Assembly: GCA_000307305.1 (NCBI GenBank)
Contig: DF158883.1
Coordinates: 361,064-425,063 of the forward strand
DNA from: Enterobacteriaceae bacterium B14
GTDB taxonomy: Bacteria > Pseudomonadota > Gammaproteobacteria > Enterobacterales > Enterobacteriaceae
DNA length: 64,000 nucleotides
Reading direction: 5' to 3'
Shown piece after piece: positions 28,928-38,289 of the stretch; the stretch's first letter is position 1, and each line of letters begins with the position of its first letter. The notes under the pieces were generated by a model, which had not been told where the DNA came from, ran no database searches, and saw only the letters and a program-made list of their open reading frames with translations. Made by a program: the position numbers and the translations under genes.

Positions 28928-29803
28928 TCAACGGCGGCTTGCCGACCAACATAGTAGTGAGCCCGTGATAACCAGCGCAACACCTGGCCAGAAGGCCTCG
29001 GAAGGTGTGGTATGTAGCCATACGCTCGAGATGATAATAGAGAGCAACGGCGTAAAGTAAGAGAGTGCCGCAACCAGCGTAGCATTGCCTTTTTTCATGG
29101 CATGATCCCAACAAAGATAGGCTAAAGCGGTAGAGCCGCTCATCAAACAGAGCTCGAGCAGCGACGTGCGAGTAAACGCTATCTTTTCCGGCGCGAGAAA
29201 AAGAAACATGAGCCACAGACACGCTGCAGTCACTAGAAGAAATAGGGGTAAAGCGCCTTTATTGGGGCAGTAAATTTTAACTAAATTCGAGTAGAGTGCC
29301 CAAGCGATTGCCGCGAGAGCGGCTAATGAATAGGAAATTGGATTTCCAAGAACGTTATGAGCAAAGCCTGCAAAACTCAGTCCATTCCCTCCGCCAACTA
29401 CCCAAATAACACCGCTGAAAGCGAGTGCCACACCGAGCCATAGCCACCATCGGACATGCAGTCTTTGCAGTTTTATGGCGAATAATAGTGTTAGGCTTGG
29501 CCATAAATAGTTAATCAGGCTAATTTCTAGCGTTTGTGGACGAGTACTTGCCAAGCCGATAGCGAGGGCAAATGCCACCATATAGATGACGAAAAGTGCA
29601 CCAGCACCCCAAAGGTAGAGAGGGTGTTGCTGACGAATTTTGGGATTCCCGGAAACCAGCCAGACAAATAAACCGCTTAGTGTATAGATTGAAGCACCAG
29701 CCCCCATAGGCCCTAGCGTTTCAGCAAGGCTGCGAGTTAGTGCAACGCTCATACTCCAGAGAACAATCGCTAATATACCAGCTAGTGTGGCTGTGCGGCT
29801 CAT
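28928..29803 (-). CDS. DMT-superfamily exporter, YddG-like (possible aromatic amino acid exporter)
   Basis: The 291-residue protein has ten hydrophobic segments arranged as two EamA repeats. It resembles E. coli YddG, which exports aromatic amino acids: ATLAGILAIVLWSMSVALTRSL at the start, INYLWPSLTLLFAI in the third helix, WVVGGGNGLS, and YFTPLLSIIISS near the end. The start was placed at 29803 by comparison with YddG, because the open frame continues upstream without similarity and no good ribosome site is visible. It occupies the place of speDE in E. coli and may form part of an insertion with the next gene. Substrate is inferred from family only. Confidence 0.82.
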   Translation of the reverse strand: MSRTATLAGILAIVLWSMSVALTRSLAETLGPMGAGASIYTLSGLFVWLVSGNPKIRQQHPLYLWGAGALFVIYMVAFALAIGLASTRPQTLEISLINYLWPSLTLLFAIKLQRLHVRWWLWLGVALAFSGVIWVVGGGNGLSFAGFAHNVLGNPISYSLAALAAIAWALYSNLVKIYCPNKGALPLFLLVTAACLWLMFLFLAPEKIAFTRTSLLELCLMSGSTALAYLCWDHAMKKGNATLVAALSYFTPLLSIIISSVWLHTTPSEAFWPGVALVITGSLLCWSASRR

Positions 29804-30093
29804 CAATGTTATTACCAGAGGAAAATGGAAAGGCAGCATTATAAGATGTTCTAGCAACGTGTGAGATGAAATTTAATCATATTAATCAGAGATGTTGGAA
29901 AGGGTTTCTATTTTTATTACATGTTTGATAAATAATTATGTTGTAAATTAATAATTGAGATGCGTTCTAATCGTATTAGTTATTATATGGTTCCAAGTGT
30001 GATAATAAAGTATGTGATTCTTTATTCCCGCCTTTACTTATTATTTTTCACCGTTAGTATGTTGGCAAAATTATATTCGGAACACACCATTTC

Positions 30094-30894
30094 ATGAATA
30101 AGCACACACAGATACCGGTTTTTATTGTCTCTCTAAAAAGAGATACTGAAAGAAGGGAAATAATATCTGATGTACTGAACCAACTAGATGTTAATTTTCA
30201 GTTTATCGATGCAGTAGATGGAAAGCTGCTGTCGGCAGAGGATCTTGCTAGCATTCATATCCCCGAGGAAAAAGCGGGGGCGAGTCTTGGTGAAATTGCG
30301 TGTTCCTTAAGCCACCAGTTGGTTTATCAGTGTATGGTGGATCACTCTCTTCCTTGGGCTGTGATATTGGAAGATGATGCAATTATTGATGAACGATTTA
30401 AAGATTTGGTTGATTCACTTAGTGTTGGTGAGGTTAAGAAATTTAACAGCGACCATGTTTATATTTTAGGTGGGCAGGAAGGTTTAAGTTCTAGAAAAAG
30501 AATTTCATTAAGTTTCTTTAACCGCTTTAATATTGGTAAGGCATGTTTTAGAAAATTGATTTATAAGCCAAGTAAAATATTTAGGACATGTTGTTATATA
30601 GTGAGCCGCCCTATGAGTGAAAAACTTATTACTGAGTTTTCCCGTGGATTCTACTTTGCGGATTCATGGTGCCCTTTGCATAAAAAGAAAATCATAAAAG
30701 GGTATTACCTGACGGAGATTATCGGACACCCTCTGGCAACGGCTGAAAATAGCCACTTAGAACGTTATCGATTAGAGCGGCAGGCTGAAGAGGATAGCGT
30801 GGTACAACGGCGCGAGAAATCAAAAGTTGAGAGTACCGTCGCTTTTGCATTTCTACAGGTTAGACGGTTTCTGCGCTCTTGCCGTTATAACTAA
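30094..30894 (+). CDS. Glycosyltransferase family 25 protein (LPS/LOS type)
   Basis: The 266-residue protein matches family 25 glycosyltransferases, which add galactose or glucose to lipooligosaccharide in Haemophilus, Neisseria and some enterobacteria. The hallmarks are IPVFIVSLKRDTERRE at the start, FQFIDAVDGKLL, GEIACSLSHQLVYQ, the DXD-like ILEDDAII near residue 92, and ADSWCPLH later. The C-terminal part is basic. It is markedly AT-rich, with frequent AGA, AGG and ATA codons unlike its neighbours, and follows about 230 bases of AT-rich sequence, which suggests horizontal transfer. Donor and acceptor sugars cannot be read from the sequence. Confidence 0.85.
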   Translation: MNKHTQIPVFIVSLKRDTERREIISDVLNQLDVNFQFIDAVDGKLLSAEDLASIHIPEEKAGASLGEIACSLSHQLVYQCMVDHSLPWAVILEDDAIIDERFKDLVDSLSVGEVKKFNSDHVYILGGQEGLSSRKRISLSFFNRFNIGKACFRKLIYKPSKIFRTCCYIVSRPMSEKLITEFSRGFYFADSWCPLHKKKIIKGYYLTEIIGHPLATAENSHLERYRLERQAEEDSVVQRREKSKVESTVAFAFLQVRRFLRSCRYN

Positions 30895-30922
30895 TTACAC
30901 GGCAGTGTAATGAATCAACCGT

Positions 30923-30959
30923 AACACCTCTGAAGCGTCAAAACACATTCAGAGGTGTT
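30923..30959. terminator. Inverted repeat between convergent glycosyltransferase and yacC genes
   Basis: A perfect 12-bp stem (AACACCTCTGAA at 30923-30934, TTCAGAGGTGTT at 30948-30959) with a 13-base loop lies between the two stops. No clear T run follows on either strand, so it is a weak terminator candidate. Confidence 0.5.
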
Positions 30960-30979
30960 GTGAATATGGCTAGGTTTGG

Positions 30980-31327
30980 CTAATAAGTGTAAGACAACAG
31001 CCCCAGAGAATTCCGAGCTAAATTTTTGCACTTTTTCTCTTTAGGAATAGCGATCCCATTGAGGTCGTTATAACTCTCTTCGCCCATTCTTTTCATATTA
31101 AACCCACTGTAGTTACTTAAATCCCAGCGATTTTGTTGGGCAAAATAGACTAAGGCTTTTTTAATTTGAGTATTAGGCAATTCTTGGTAACCACAGTTAT
31201 TTTTTAAATAGACAAAAACAGCAGTAAGATCGGCCAAATCTTCGGCTTCTGACTCAAGCAGGGCTTGGCTACTGCTTGAAAAACCAAATAAAGAAGCGAG
31301 CAGGACGACAAATGTTAATTTTTTCAT
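30980..31327 (-). CDS. yacC: YacC, exported protein of the PulS/OutS-like family
   Basis: The 115-residue product aligns throughout with E. coli YacC (115), a periplasmic protein related to the PulS/OutS pilotins of type II secretion. It has a signal peptide (KKLTFVVLLASLFGFSSSSQA), then SEAEDLADLTAVFVYLKNNCGYQ, then ALVYFAQQNRWDLSNY and a C-terminal CKNLARNSLGLLSY. The two cysteines (NNCGY and KKCKN) fit the family disulfide. I chose the internal ATG at 31327 for length; one seven codons upstream is possible. No type II secretion genes are nearby. Its place beside cueO is as in E. coli. Confidence 0.9.
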   Translation of the reverse strand: MKKLTFVVLLASLFGFSSSSQALLESEAEDLADLTAVFVYLKNNCGYQELPNTQIKKALVYFAQQNRWDLSNYSGFNMKRMGEESYNDLNGIAIPKEKKCKNLARNSLGLLSYTY

Positions 31328-31464
31328 CTTTTTAGTATTACTGACCATAATTATTGCGACGTTAACATACTTGCAGCATATCTCAATGCACTTTATTCCC
31401 CTTACCCTTGATGTTGCTTTTGTTTATGAGCACTGTAAGGAAGAGTAAAGCTTTTAAGTGAAGA

Positions 31465-31495
31465 TTGACCTTCCCTCTAGGGAAGGGTCCAAGTT
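31465..31495 (+). promoter_or_regulatory. CueR-type promoter of cueO
   Basis: The -35 element TTGACC (31465-31470) is followed by the dyad CTTCCCTCTAGGGAAGG that matches the CueR operator of E. coli cueO. The position expected for the -10 after a 19-bp spacer is CAAGTT (31490-31495), a poor match. The operator itself is convincing; the start site needs mapping. The remainder of the yacC-cueO gap (31328-31628) shows nothing else I can name. Confidence 0.78.
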
Positions 31496-31628
31496 AGGTG
31501 CCTTTAGTATGAAATCTGTCTTTGTGGCGTGCACTTACACTCACTTGCTCTGGTGATTGTCGAGCTGATACTGAAACCGTGCACCCATCCTTATTTCTGC
31601 TCATTTTATGTTATTTAGGGAGTTTGTG

Positions 31629-33215
31629 ATGCATCGTCGTGATTTTATCAAGCTATCTACCGCAGTGGGGGTAGCCAGCGCGCTACCGCTATGGAGCCGC
31701 TTTGCTTTTGCTCAAGATTATCCTGCTTTACCGATCCCTCCACTATTAGAACCTGATTCTGCTGGTAATGTTTTACTTAACATCCAGACAGGGTCGATGA
31801 AATGGAAAGGTACTGCTTCCACCACAACATGGGGAATCAATGGCAGTTTCCTTGGGCCAGCAGTTCGCCTGCAACGAGGAAAGCAGGTCAATATGCTGGT
31901 CAATAATCAATTGGCAGAAACCACAACGCTACATTGGCATGGCGTTGAAGTGCCTGGCACTGCCGATGGTGGGCCACAGGCCGAAATTTTACCTGGCAAA
32001 CAGTGGACGGCACAGTTTGTACCCGACCAACCGGCATCAACCTGCTGGTTTCACCCGCATACACATGGCAAAACTGGTTATCAGGTTGCTATGGGGCTAG
32101 GTGGTTTGTTGATATTAGAGGATGACGAAAGCGCCAAACTGCCACTGCCTAAAACATGGGGTGTAGATGATGTCCCGGTTATTTTGCAAGACAAGTTGCT
32201 AGATGAGAAAGGGCAGATTGATTATCGCTTGAATATGATGACGGCAGCGATGGGTTGGATTGGCAACTTGATGCTGACAAATGGTGCAATCTACCCACAG
32301 CATATTGCGCCGAGAGGTTGGCTACGTTTGCGTTTTCTTAATGGCTGTAATGCCCGCTCACTGAATTTGACAACCAGCGATAAGCGGCCTTTATATGTGA
32401 TTGCAAGCGACGGGGGATTTCTACCAGAACCGGTGAAGCTAAGCGAGATGCCTTTACTTATGGGCGAGCGCTTTGAAGTGCTGGTCGATGCCTCTGATGG
32501 TAAGCCATTTGATATTGTGACACTGCCAGTTACACAGATGGGTATGGGGATGGCTCCGTTCGACAATCCTGTCCCAGTGCTGCGTATTCAGCCTTCCGTA
32601 AATATCGGTATTAAAGAGATACCAGATAGCCTGATAAAACTGCCTGCATTACCTGCACTCGATAAGCTCTCTACCCGTTGGTTGCAGCTCATGATGAACC
32701 CGATGATGGAAAGAATGGGGATGCAGATGTTTGAACAGCGCTACGGGCAGCAATCTGGCGGCCATATGCAGCATGGCATGGGAATGAACACGTCTCAGTC
32801 ACAGCATGGACGTGGGCATATGGGCAGTTCATCGAAGATAAACAATATGGTGGAGGGCCATATGCCGCTGCATATGGCTAGCAGCATAAATGGTGTTGCT
32901 TTTGATATGCGTAAACCTCTGTTTGAGGTGAAACAGGGGCAGTATGAGCGTTGGACGATTTCTGGTGAAGGTGATGCCATGCTGCATCCGTTCCATATTC
33001 ATGGCACCCAGTTCAGAATTTTATCTGAAAATGGTAAAGCGCCAGCAGCACATCGCAGTGGTTGGAAAGACACGGTCAGCGTTGATGGTGCACGTAGTGA
33101 AGTCTTGGTGAGATTTAATCACCTTGCCCCACCAGAGCGTGCTTATATGGCTCACTGCCATCTATTGGAACATGAAGATACAGGGATGATGCTTGCCTTT
33201 ACGGTAAAAGCATAG
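31629..33215 (+). CDS. cueO: Multicopper oxidase CueO
   Basis: CueO oxidises Cu(I) to the less toxic Cu(II) in the periplasm. The 528-residue protein starts with a twin-arginine signal (HRRDFIK, cleavage after RFAFA), so it is exported folded by Tat. It has three cupredoxin domains with the copper ligands [27 protein letters not shown] and [13 protein letters not shown] methionine- and histidine-rich insert (about residues 355-425) is the Cu(I)-binding segment typical of CueO. The start at 31629 follows AGGGAG by six bases. gcd, next in E. coli, is absent. Confidence 0.97.
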   Translation: MHRRDFIKLSTAVGVASALPLWSRFAFAQDYPALPIPPLLEPDSAGNVLLNIQTGSMKWKGTASTTTWGINGSFLGPAVRLQRGKQVNMLVNNQLAETTTLHWHGVEVPGTADGGPQAEILPGKQWTAQFVPDQPASTCWFHPHTHGKTGYQVAMGLGGLLILEDDESAKLPLPKTWGVDDVPVILQDKLLDEKGQIDYRLNMMTAAMGWIGNLMLTNGAIYPQHIAPRGWLRLRFLNGCNARSLNLTTSDKRPLYVIASDGGFLPEPVKLSEMPLLMGERFEVLVDASDGKPFDIVTLPVTQMGMGMAPFDNPVPVLRIQPSVNIGIKEIPDSLIKLPALPALDKLSTRWLQLMMNPMMERMGMQMFEQRYGQQSGGHMQHGMGMNTSQSQHGRGHMGSSSKINNMVEGHMPLHMASSINGVAFDMRKPLFEVKQGQYERWTISGEGDAMLHPFHIHGTQFRILSENGKAPAAHRSGWKDTVSVDGARSEVLVRFNHLAPPERAYMAHCHLLEHEDTGMMLAFTVKA

Positions 33216-33223
33216 TGTGACGG

Positions 33224-33256
33224 AGGGAGTCTATTTATATAGGCTCCCTATTGTTT
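33224..33256 (+). terminator. Rho-independent terminator after cueO
   Basis: AGGGAGTCTAT (33224-33234) pairs with ATAGGCTCCCT (33239-33249), one G-U pair and a four-base loop, followed by ATTGTTT. Confidence 0.8.
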
Positions 33257-33439
33257 ACACTGAATTTCTTCCTATCAAACCAGCGTACCCCTAACAGCCA
33301 CTAAAGTTTTTGCTCTATTCTTTGTTATACTCCCCCACCTAAAGTACGTGTCTTCGGCGGTAAAAAAACCTCTCTTTTTTCTTATTGAAGGGACAGTGAT
33401 ACGTATCCTTTTCATCTATTTTGTAAGGCTATACTGAGT

Positions 33440-33976
33440 ATGAAACACGCTGTTGAAGTCATGATTTCTGAGCAAGATGTAAAAGCGAGAATCATCGAGC
33501 TAGGCCACCAAATTAGTGAGCATTACAGAAACAGCGGTAATGATTTGGTGCTGGTGGGGCTATTACGCGGCTCTTTTATCTTTATGGCTGATTTATGCCG
33601 AGCCATTGATGTTTCACATGAAGTCGATTTCATGACGGCATCTAGCTATGGCAATGCGATGAATAGCAACCGCGACGTTAAGATCTTAAAAGACTTGGAT
33701 GAAGATATCCGAGGTAAAGATGTTCTGATCGTGGAAGATATTATTGATTCGGGTAATACCTTGAGCAAAGTGAGGGAGATTTTAGCGCTACGCGAACCTA
33801 AATCTTTAGCTATTTGTACCTTGTTGGATAAGCCCGAGCGTAGGGAAGTGGATGTGGTGGTGGAGTGGGTCGGGTTTGAGATCCCAGATGAATTTGTGGT
33901 GGGCTATGGCATCGACTATGCCCAGCGTTATCGCCATCTGCCTTATGTTGGTAAAGTGGTAATGTTAGACGAGTAA
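33440..33976 (+). CDS. hpt: Hypoxanthine phosphoribosyltransferase
   Basis: Hpt salvages hypoxanthine (and guanine less well) to nucleotides using PRPP. The 178-residue product equals E. coli Hpt in length. It has the PRPP motif [17 protein letters not shown], the flexible loop [12 protein letters not shown], and the base-binding end [20 protein letters not shown]. Nothing is unusual. It is transcribed alone between cueO and the convergent can. Confidence 0.97.
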   Translation: MKHAVEVMISEQDVKARIIELGHQISEHYRNSGNDLVLVGLLRGSFIFMADLCRAIDVSHEVDFMTASSYGNAMNSNRDVKILKDLDEDIRGKDVLIVEDIIDSGNTLSKVREILALREPKSLAICTLLDKPERREVDVVVEWVGFEIPDEFVVGYGIDYAQRYRHLPYVGKVVMLDE

Positions 33977-33989
33977 GAAGCTATGCAGC

Positions 33990-34034
33990 TTTGGCAACGA
34001 TGGTCGATTGCTTATTACCAGGTTGCCAAAATTT
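33990..34034 (+). terminator. Terminator after hpt
   Basis: TTTGGCAAC at 33990-33998 pairs with GTTGCCAAA at 34022-34030 around a 23-base loop and is followed by ATTTT. Confidence 0.6.
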
Positions 34035-34073
34035 TAGTGTCTATCTCTACTCTAAAAAGCGAGAGATAGGCAC
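34028..34073 (-). terminator. Terminator after can
   Basis: A 12-bp stem (34037-34048 with 34062-34073, one G-U pair) and 13-base loop lie just downstream of the can stop. On the minus strand the stem is followed by ACTAAAATTTTGG. Confidence 0.7.
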
Positions 34074-34089
34074 TGGCAAACGTTTTTTA

Positions 34090-34746
34090 TTACATTTTCT
34101 TATCTTGCAGCAATGTTGCCATTGCATTGCGATAGCGTAATTCCAGTGATTCACGGCTATTAGCCGAAATTTCCAGATCGCGTAAGCGGCCATCCTGTAT
34201 CCCGTATACCCAACCATGAATCATCGCTTTTTGGCCTTTCTTCCAAGCAGATTGCATAATGGTTGAATGTCCGAGGTTATAAACCTGCTCGACAACGTTG
34301 ATCTCGCATAATAGATCGAGGCGTTTTTCTGGCGGCAGCTCACCTAACAAAGAACTGTGTTTGTACCAGAGATCGCGAATATGCAGTAGCCAGTTATCAA
34401 TCAGTCCCAGTTCTGGGTTTTCGATAGCGGCTTGTACGCCACCACAACCGTAATGACCACAGATAATGATATGTTCGACCTCTAAGACATCTACAGCATA
34501 TTGTACGACTGAGAGGCAGTTCAGGTCGGTATGAATAACCAGATTGGCAACGTTGCGGTGTACGAAAAGTTCCCCTGGTTCTAAACCAGTTAGCCGCTCT
34601 GCAGGGACTCGGCTATCGGAGCATCCAATCCACAAAAAGCGTGGGCGCTGTGCTTCAGATAGTTTCTCGAAAAAACCAGGATCTTCTTCTTTAATGCGTG
34701 CAGACCAAGTTTGGTTATTGGCAATAAGTCGCTCTATTTCTTTCAT
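34090..34746 (-). CDS. can: Beta-class carbonic anhydrase
   Basis: Can interconverts CO2 and bicarbonate and supplies bicarbonate for carboxylases in air. The 218-residue protein (E. coli 220) has the zinc ligands C42, with D44 in CSDSR, and the second pair in CGHYGCGG. The arginine of the CSDSR dyad is also present. The pattern is that of the type II beta class, regulated by bicarbonate. It faces hpt tail to tail and diverges from yadG, as in E. coli. Confidence 0.96.
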   Translation of the reverse strand: MKEIERLIANNQTWSARIKEEDPGFFEKLSEAQRPRFLWIGCSDSRVPAERLTGLEPGELFVHRNVANLVIHTDLNCLSVVQYAVDVLEVEHIIICGHYGCGGVQAAIENPELGLIDNWLLHIRDLWYKHSSLLGELPPEKRLDLLCEINVVEQVYNLGHSTIMQSAWKKGQKAMIHGWVYGIQDGRLRDLEISANSRESLELRYRNAMATLLQDKKM

Positions 34747-35018
34747 AACTACGAATGACCTGTAACGAACGGATTACGATGAGTTAATATATGACAATGA
34801 TTGCATTTTCTAAAGCGGAACAATGTTCGTGCTCTAGAAGATGTAAATGAAATATAGATGAAAGTGTGATTATATCTTTAATATAAAGTGTAAAATTATT
34901 TGTATTTTAGCGTGTTACTCGTTGTTACGTTGAAATGAAGGCTGGAACGTTTAACTGATGGAAAGCATTTCACCCTGAGGTTACTGAAGTCACCTGACAA
35001 GAAGGTATTTTCTTAGCT

Positions 35019-35957
35019 ATGACATACGCATTGGAGTTATCGCAACTCGCCAAGACATATTCCGGAGGTGTTAAGGCATTGCGAGGGATCGACCTAAAGG
35101 TTGAAGCTGGCGATTTTTATGCACTGTTGGGGCCTAATGGCGCAGGGAAATCAACCACCATCGGCATTATTAGCTCGTTAGTGAATAAAAGTTCGGGGAA
35201 CGTAAAAGTTTTTGGTTACGACATTGATAAAGACATTGTTAACGCCAAACGTCAGCTAGGGCTGGTGCCACAAGAATTTAACTTCAATCCTTTTGAGACG
35301 GTGCTGCAAATTGTCGTCAATCAGGCGGGCTATTACGGCGTTGAGCGCAAAGAGGCGCTGGTGAGGGCGGAACAATACCTGAGTCAGTTGGATCTTTGGG
35401 GTAAGCGCAATGAGCGCGCTCGTATGCTCTCTGGTGGGATGAAACGCCGTCTAATGATAGCCAGAGCGTTGATGCATCGCCCTAAACTGCTCATTCTTGA
35501 TGAACCGACTGCGGGTGTAGATATTGAACTGCGTCGCTCAATGTGGGTCTTCCTGAAAGAGCTGAATGCACAAGGCACAACAATTATTTTGACGACGCAC
35601 TATCTGGAAGAAGCGGAAATGCTGTGTCGTAATATCGGTATTATCCAGCACGGTGATTTAGTCGAGAATACCTCGATGAAAGAGCTACTCTCCAAATTAA
35701 AATCCGAAACGTTCATTATCGATTTAGCGCCGCGTAGCCCATTACCGCACTTGGATGGTTATCGTTACACGCTGACAGACACCTCAACATTGGAAGTTGA
35801 AGTCGCCAGAGAGCAGGGGCTAAACAGTATGTTCAGCCAACTTAGTGCCCAAGGTATTCAGGTATTGAGTATGCGTAATAAGGCTAACCGATTAGAAGAA
35901 CTGTTTGTCACACTAGTTAGCGGTGATGAGGGGAAAGATAAGGGGACGAAAGCATGA
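35019..35957 (+). CDS. yadG: ABC transporter ATP-binding protein YadG
   Basis: YadG is the ATPase of an ABC-2 type exporter with YadH; its substrate is not established. The 312-residue product has Walker A GPNGAGKST, signature motif LSGGMKRRL, Walker B LLILDEPTAGVD and the switch histidine in LTTHYLEEAE. A C-terminal domain of about 80 residues follows. It overlaps yadH by four bases (ATGA), so the two are translated together. Such pairs often export drugs, lipids or sugars, but I see nothing that decides this. Confidence 0.93.
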   Translation: MTYALELSQLAKTYSGGVKALRGIDLKVEAGDFYALLGPNGAGKSTTIGIISSLVNKSSGNVKVFGYDIDKDIVNAKRQLGLVPQEFNFNPFETVLQIVVNQAGYYGVERKEALVRAEQYLSQLDLWGKRNERARMLSGGMKRRLMIARALMHRPKLLILDEPTAGVDIELRRSMWVFLKELNAQGTTIILTTHYLEEAEMLCRNIGIIQHGDLVENTSMKELLSKLKSETFIIDLAPRSPLPHLDGYRYTLTDTSTLEVEVAREQGLNSMFSQLSAQGIQVLSMRNKANRLEELFVTLVSGDEGKDKGTKA

Positions 35958-36724
35958 TGCATCTCTATTGGGTTGCGCTAAAGAGCATTTGGACTAAGGA
36001 AATTACCCGTTTTGCCCGCATCTGGATACAGACACTGGTGCCACCGGTGATTACCATGACGCTGTACTTCATCATCTTCGGCAATTTAATCGGCTCCCGT
36101 ATTGGTGAAATGCATGGCTTTGATTACATGCAGTTTATCGTGCCGGGTTTGATCATGATGTCAGTGATTACGAACTCTTATGCCAACGTTGCAGCCTCTT
36201 TCTTCAGCGCCAAGTTCCAACATAATATTGAAGAGCTGCTCGTCGCCCCAGTGCCTACTCATGTCGTGATTTGGGGATACATTGGCGGTGGTGTAGCGAG
36301 AGGCGTTTGCGTCGGTATTTTGGTGACAGCGGTTTCGCTGTTCTTCGTACCTCTCCAGATTTATTCATGGTGGGTTATTGTCTTAACGCTGCTCTGTACG
36401 TCGATTCTGTTCTCGTTAGGTGGGCTATTAAATGCTGTATTCGCACGAACATTTGATGATATTAGCCTGATACCGACCTTTGTACTGACACCGCTGACGT
36501 ATTTAGGAGGCGTGTTCTACTCTCTAACACTGCTTCCACCAGTTTGGCAGGCTATCTCAAAGCTCAACCCTATCGTATATATGATAAGTGGCTTCCGCTT
36601 CGGCTTTTTAGGAATTAACGATGTGCCTCTGTACCTGACATTTGGTGTGCTGGGGGCATTTATTGTTGGGATTTATATTCTGGTTTGGTGGTTGATTGAA
36701 CGTGGTACTGGGTTGCGGTCATAA
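35954..36724 (+). CDS. yadH: ABC-2 type transporter permease YadH
   Basis: YadH is the membrane subunit that partners YadG. The 256-residue protein (same as E. coli) has six hydrophobic segments. It has the ABC-2 signature region GVFYSLTLLPPVWQAISKLNPIVYMISGFRFGFLG near the end, and the early motif YFIIFGNLIGSRIGEMHGFDYMQFIVPGLIMM. Two such subunits should assemble with two YadG. A terminator follows; beyond it the order departs from E. coli. Confidence 0.93.
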   Translation: MMHLYWVALKSIWTKEITRFARIWIQTLVPPVITMTLYFIIFGNLIGSRIGEMHGFDYMQFIVPGLIMMSVITNSYANVAASFFSAKFQHNIEELLVAPVPTHVVIWGYIGGGVARGVCVGILVTAVSLFFVPLQIYSWWVIVLTLLCTSILFSLGGLLNAVFARTFDDISLIPTFVLTPLTYLGGVFYSLTLLPPVWQAISKLNPIVYMISGFRFGFLGINDVPLYLTFGVLGAFIVGIYILVWWLIERGTGLRS

Positions 36725-36748
36725 TCATAAATTTGTTGATTAAGATGT

Positions 36749-36780
36749 GGATGGCAGTTGCCATCCGCTTCTTTTCTTTT
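36749..36780 (+). terminator. Rho-independent terminator after yadGH
   Basis: GGATGGC (36749-36755) pairs with GCCATCC (36760-36766) around AGTT and is followed by GCTTCTTTTCTTTT. Confidence 0.85.
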
Positions 36781-36819
36781 ATATCACTACAAACAATAGA
36801 GATGGCTTTGATTCGGCGT

Positions 36820-37212
36820 TTAACGCCCTTTCGTCAATTTCTCAAGATCTTCTTCAATCTCTGAAATCTTATTCGCGACCACGCTCTCTAAATGGCGTAA
36901 ATCGTCTAAAATTTTGCGCTTAATATCGAGGTCGCTTTGTGGCTCCTGTTTGCACAGTTCATCCAACTCATCAATGACATAGCGTAGGTTAGGATTGATC
37001 TCATGGATCTCTTTATAGCCCATCTTACCCTCTTCGGAGGCGATGGTTTTGCGTTGACGGGGATACTTAAATTTCACGCTTTTAGCGAAGAACTCGCCTT
37101 TATCCTTGCGGAAATAGATCTTTAGAATGTCGTTGTTGGCTTCCTGACGTAGACTATAGCGATCGATATCTTCGGGTTGGTTGATACCAAGACTTTTTAA
37201 ATTGTCGTACAT
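36820..37212 (-). CDS. yaeH: UPF0325 family protein YaeH
   Basis: YaeH is a conserved small cytoplasmic protein with no established function. The 130-residue product matches the E. coli protein closely: YDNLKSLGI at the start, then [36 protein letters not shown] and the helical end [23 protein letters not shown]. It is charged and probably helical at the C terminus. It precedes dapD on the same strand as in E. coli, but here its other neighbour is yadH. Confidence 0.92.
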   Translation of the reverse strand: MYDNLKSLGINQPEDIDRYSLRQEANNDILKIYFRKDKGEFFAKSVKFKYPRQRKTIASEEGKMGYKEIHEINPNLRYVIDELDELCKQEPQSDLDIKRKILDDLRHLESVVANKISEIEEDLEKLTKGR

Positions 37213-37344
37213 AGCAGCACCTTTGATGTCTGGAGAGCAATCCTTGCATTATGATGGTTTTCGTTAATGTAATGTGTGATTTTAGTAATAATTGCGAGTT
37301 ATTGCACAGTTAGCTGTATGGGCTACATTTTTACTGAAACACAA

Positions 37345-37385
37345 AATGCTAAGGGTGGTGTGATTAACAGAGCACCCTTAGAAGA
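37345..37385 (-). terminator. Terminator after dapD
   Basis: CTAAGGGTG (37349-37357) pairs with CACCCTTAG (37373-37381). On the minus strand, downstream of the dapD stop, it is followed by CATTTTGTGTTTC. Confidence 0.7.
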
Positions 37386-37397
37386 GAGAAGGGCTAT

Positions 37398-38222
37398 TTA
37401 GTCTATGGTGCGCAGCAGTTCGTTGATGCCAACTTTACTGCGGGTTTTCGCATCAACTTTCTTAACGATAACTGCGCAATACAGGCTGTATGAGCCGTCT
37501 TTAGAAGGTAAGTTACCAGAGACAACGACAGAGCCAGCAGGAACGCGTCCATAATGCACTTCCCCTGTTTCACGATCGTAAATACGAGTGCTTTGCCCTA
37601 AGTAGACGCCCATAGAGATAACCGAGCCCTCTTCGACAATCACCCCTTCAACTACTTCTGAACGAGCGCCGATAAAGCAGTTATCTTCGATAATGGTCGG
37701 GTTAGCTTGTAGTGGCTCTAACACGCCGCCAATCCCTACACCGCCGGACAGATGCACGTTTTTACCGATTTGTGCACACGAGCCTACGGTTGCCCAAGTA
37801 TCGACCATTGTGCCTTCATCAACATAAGCACCAATATTGACATAAGAAGGCATTAGCACACAGTTACGGGCGATGAACGCACCGCGGCGAACGCTAGCGG
37901 GTGGAACAACGCGGAAACCTTCGCGCTCGAAACGCGCTGCGTCATAGTCCGCAAACTTCATCGGTACTTTATCGAAATAACGGGTTTCTGCGCCGTCGAT
38001 CAACTGGTTATCGTTGATACGGAAGGAGAGAAGTACCGCTTTTTTCAGCCATTGATGAGTCACCCACTCACCATTAATTTTCTCCGCCACGCGCAGCGTG
38101 CCGCTGTCTAGCGCGCTAATCACTCGATTGACGGCTTCACGGGTTACGGTATCAACATTTACTGGTGTGATATCAGCACGGCGCTCGAAGGCAGTTTCAA
38201 TAATTGTTTGCAGTTGATGCAT
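37398..38222 (-). CDS. dapD: Tetrahydrodipicolinate N-succinyltransferase
   Basis: DapD succinylates tetrahydrodipicolinate in the lysine and meso-diaminopimelate pathway. The 274-residue protein equals the E. coli length. It has an N-terminal helical domain and a left-handed beta-helix of hexapeptide repeats (from about residue 105: [55 protein letters not shown]). The start at 38222 ([15 protein letters not shown]) follows family alignment; eight further codons are open upstream. It lies 67 bases after glnD. Confidence 0.96.
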   Translation of the reverse strand: MHQLQTIIETAFERRADITPVNVDTVTREAVNRVISALDSGTLRVAEKINGEWVTHQWLKKAVLLSFRINDNQLIDGAETRYFDKVPMKFADYDAARFEREGFRVVPPASVRRGAFIARNCVLMPSYVNIGAYVDEGTMVDTWATVGSCAQIGKNVHLSGGVGIGGVLEPLQANPTIIEDNCFIGARSEVVEGVIVEEGSVISMGVYLGQSTRIYDRETGEVHYGRVPAGSVVVSGNLPSKDGSYSLYCAVIVKKVDAKTRSKVGINELLRTID

Positions 38223-38289
38223 TCTGTTCTTTTTCCCGATTGTCATTAAATCAATTATGCAGTGAATTCGGCGAGTACGGTGCCAAACA

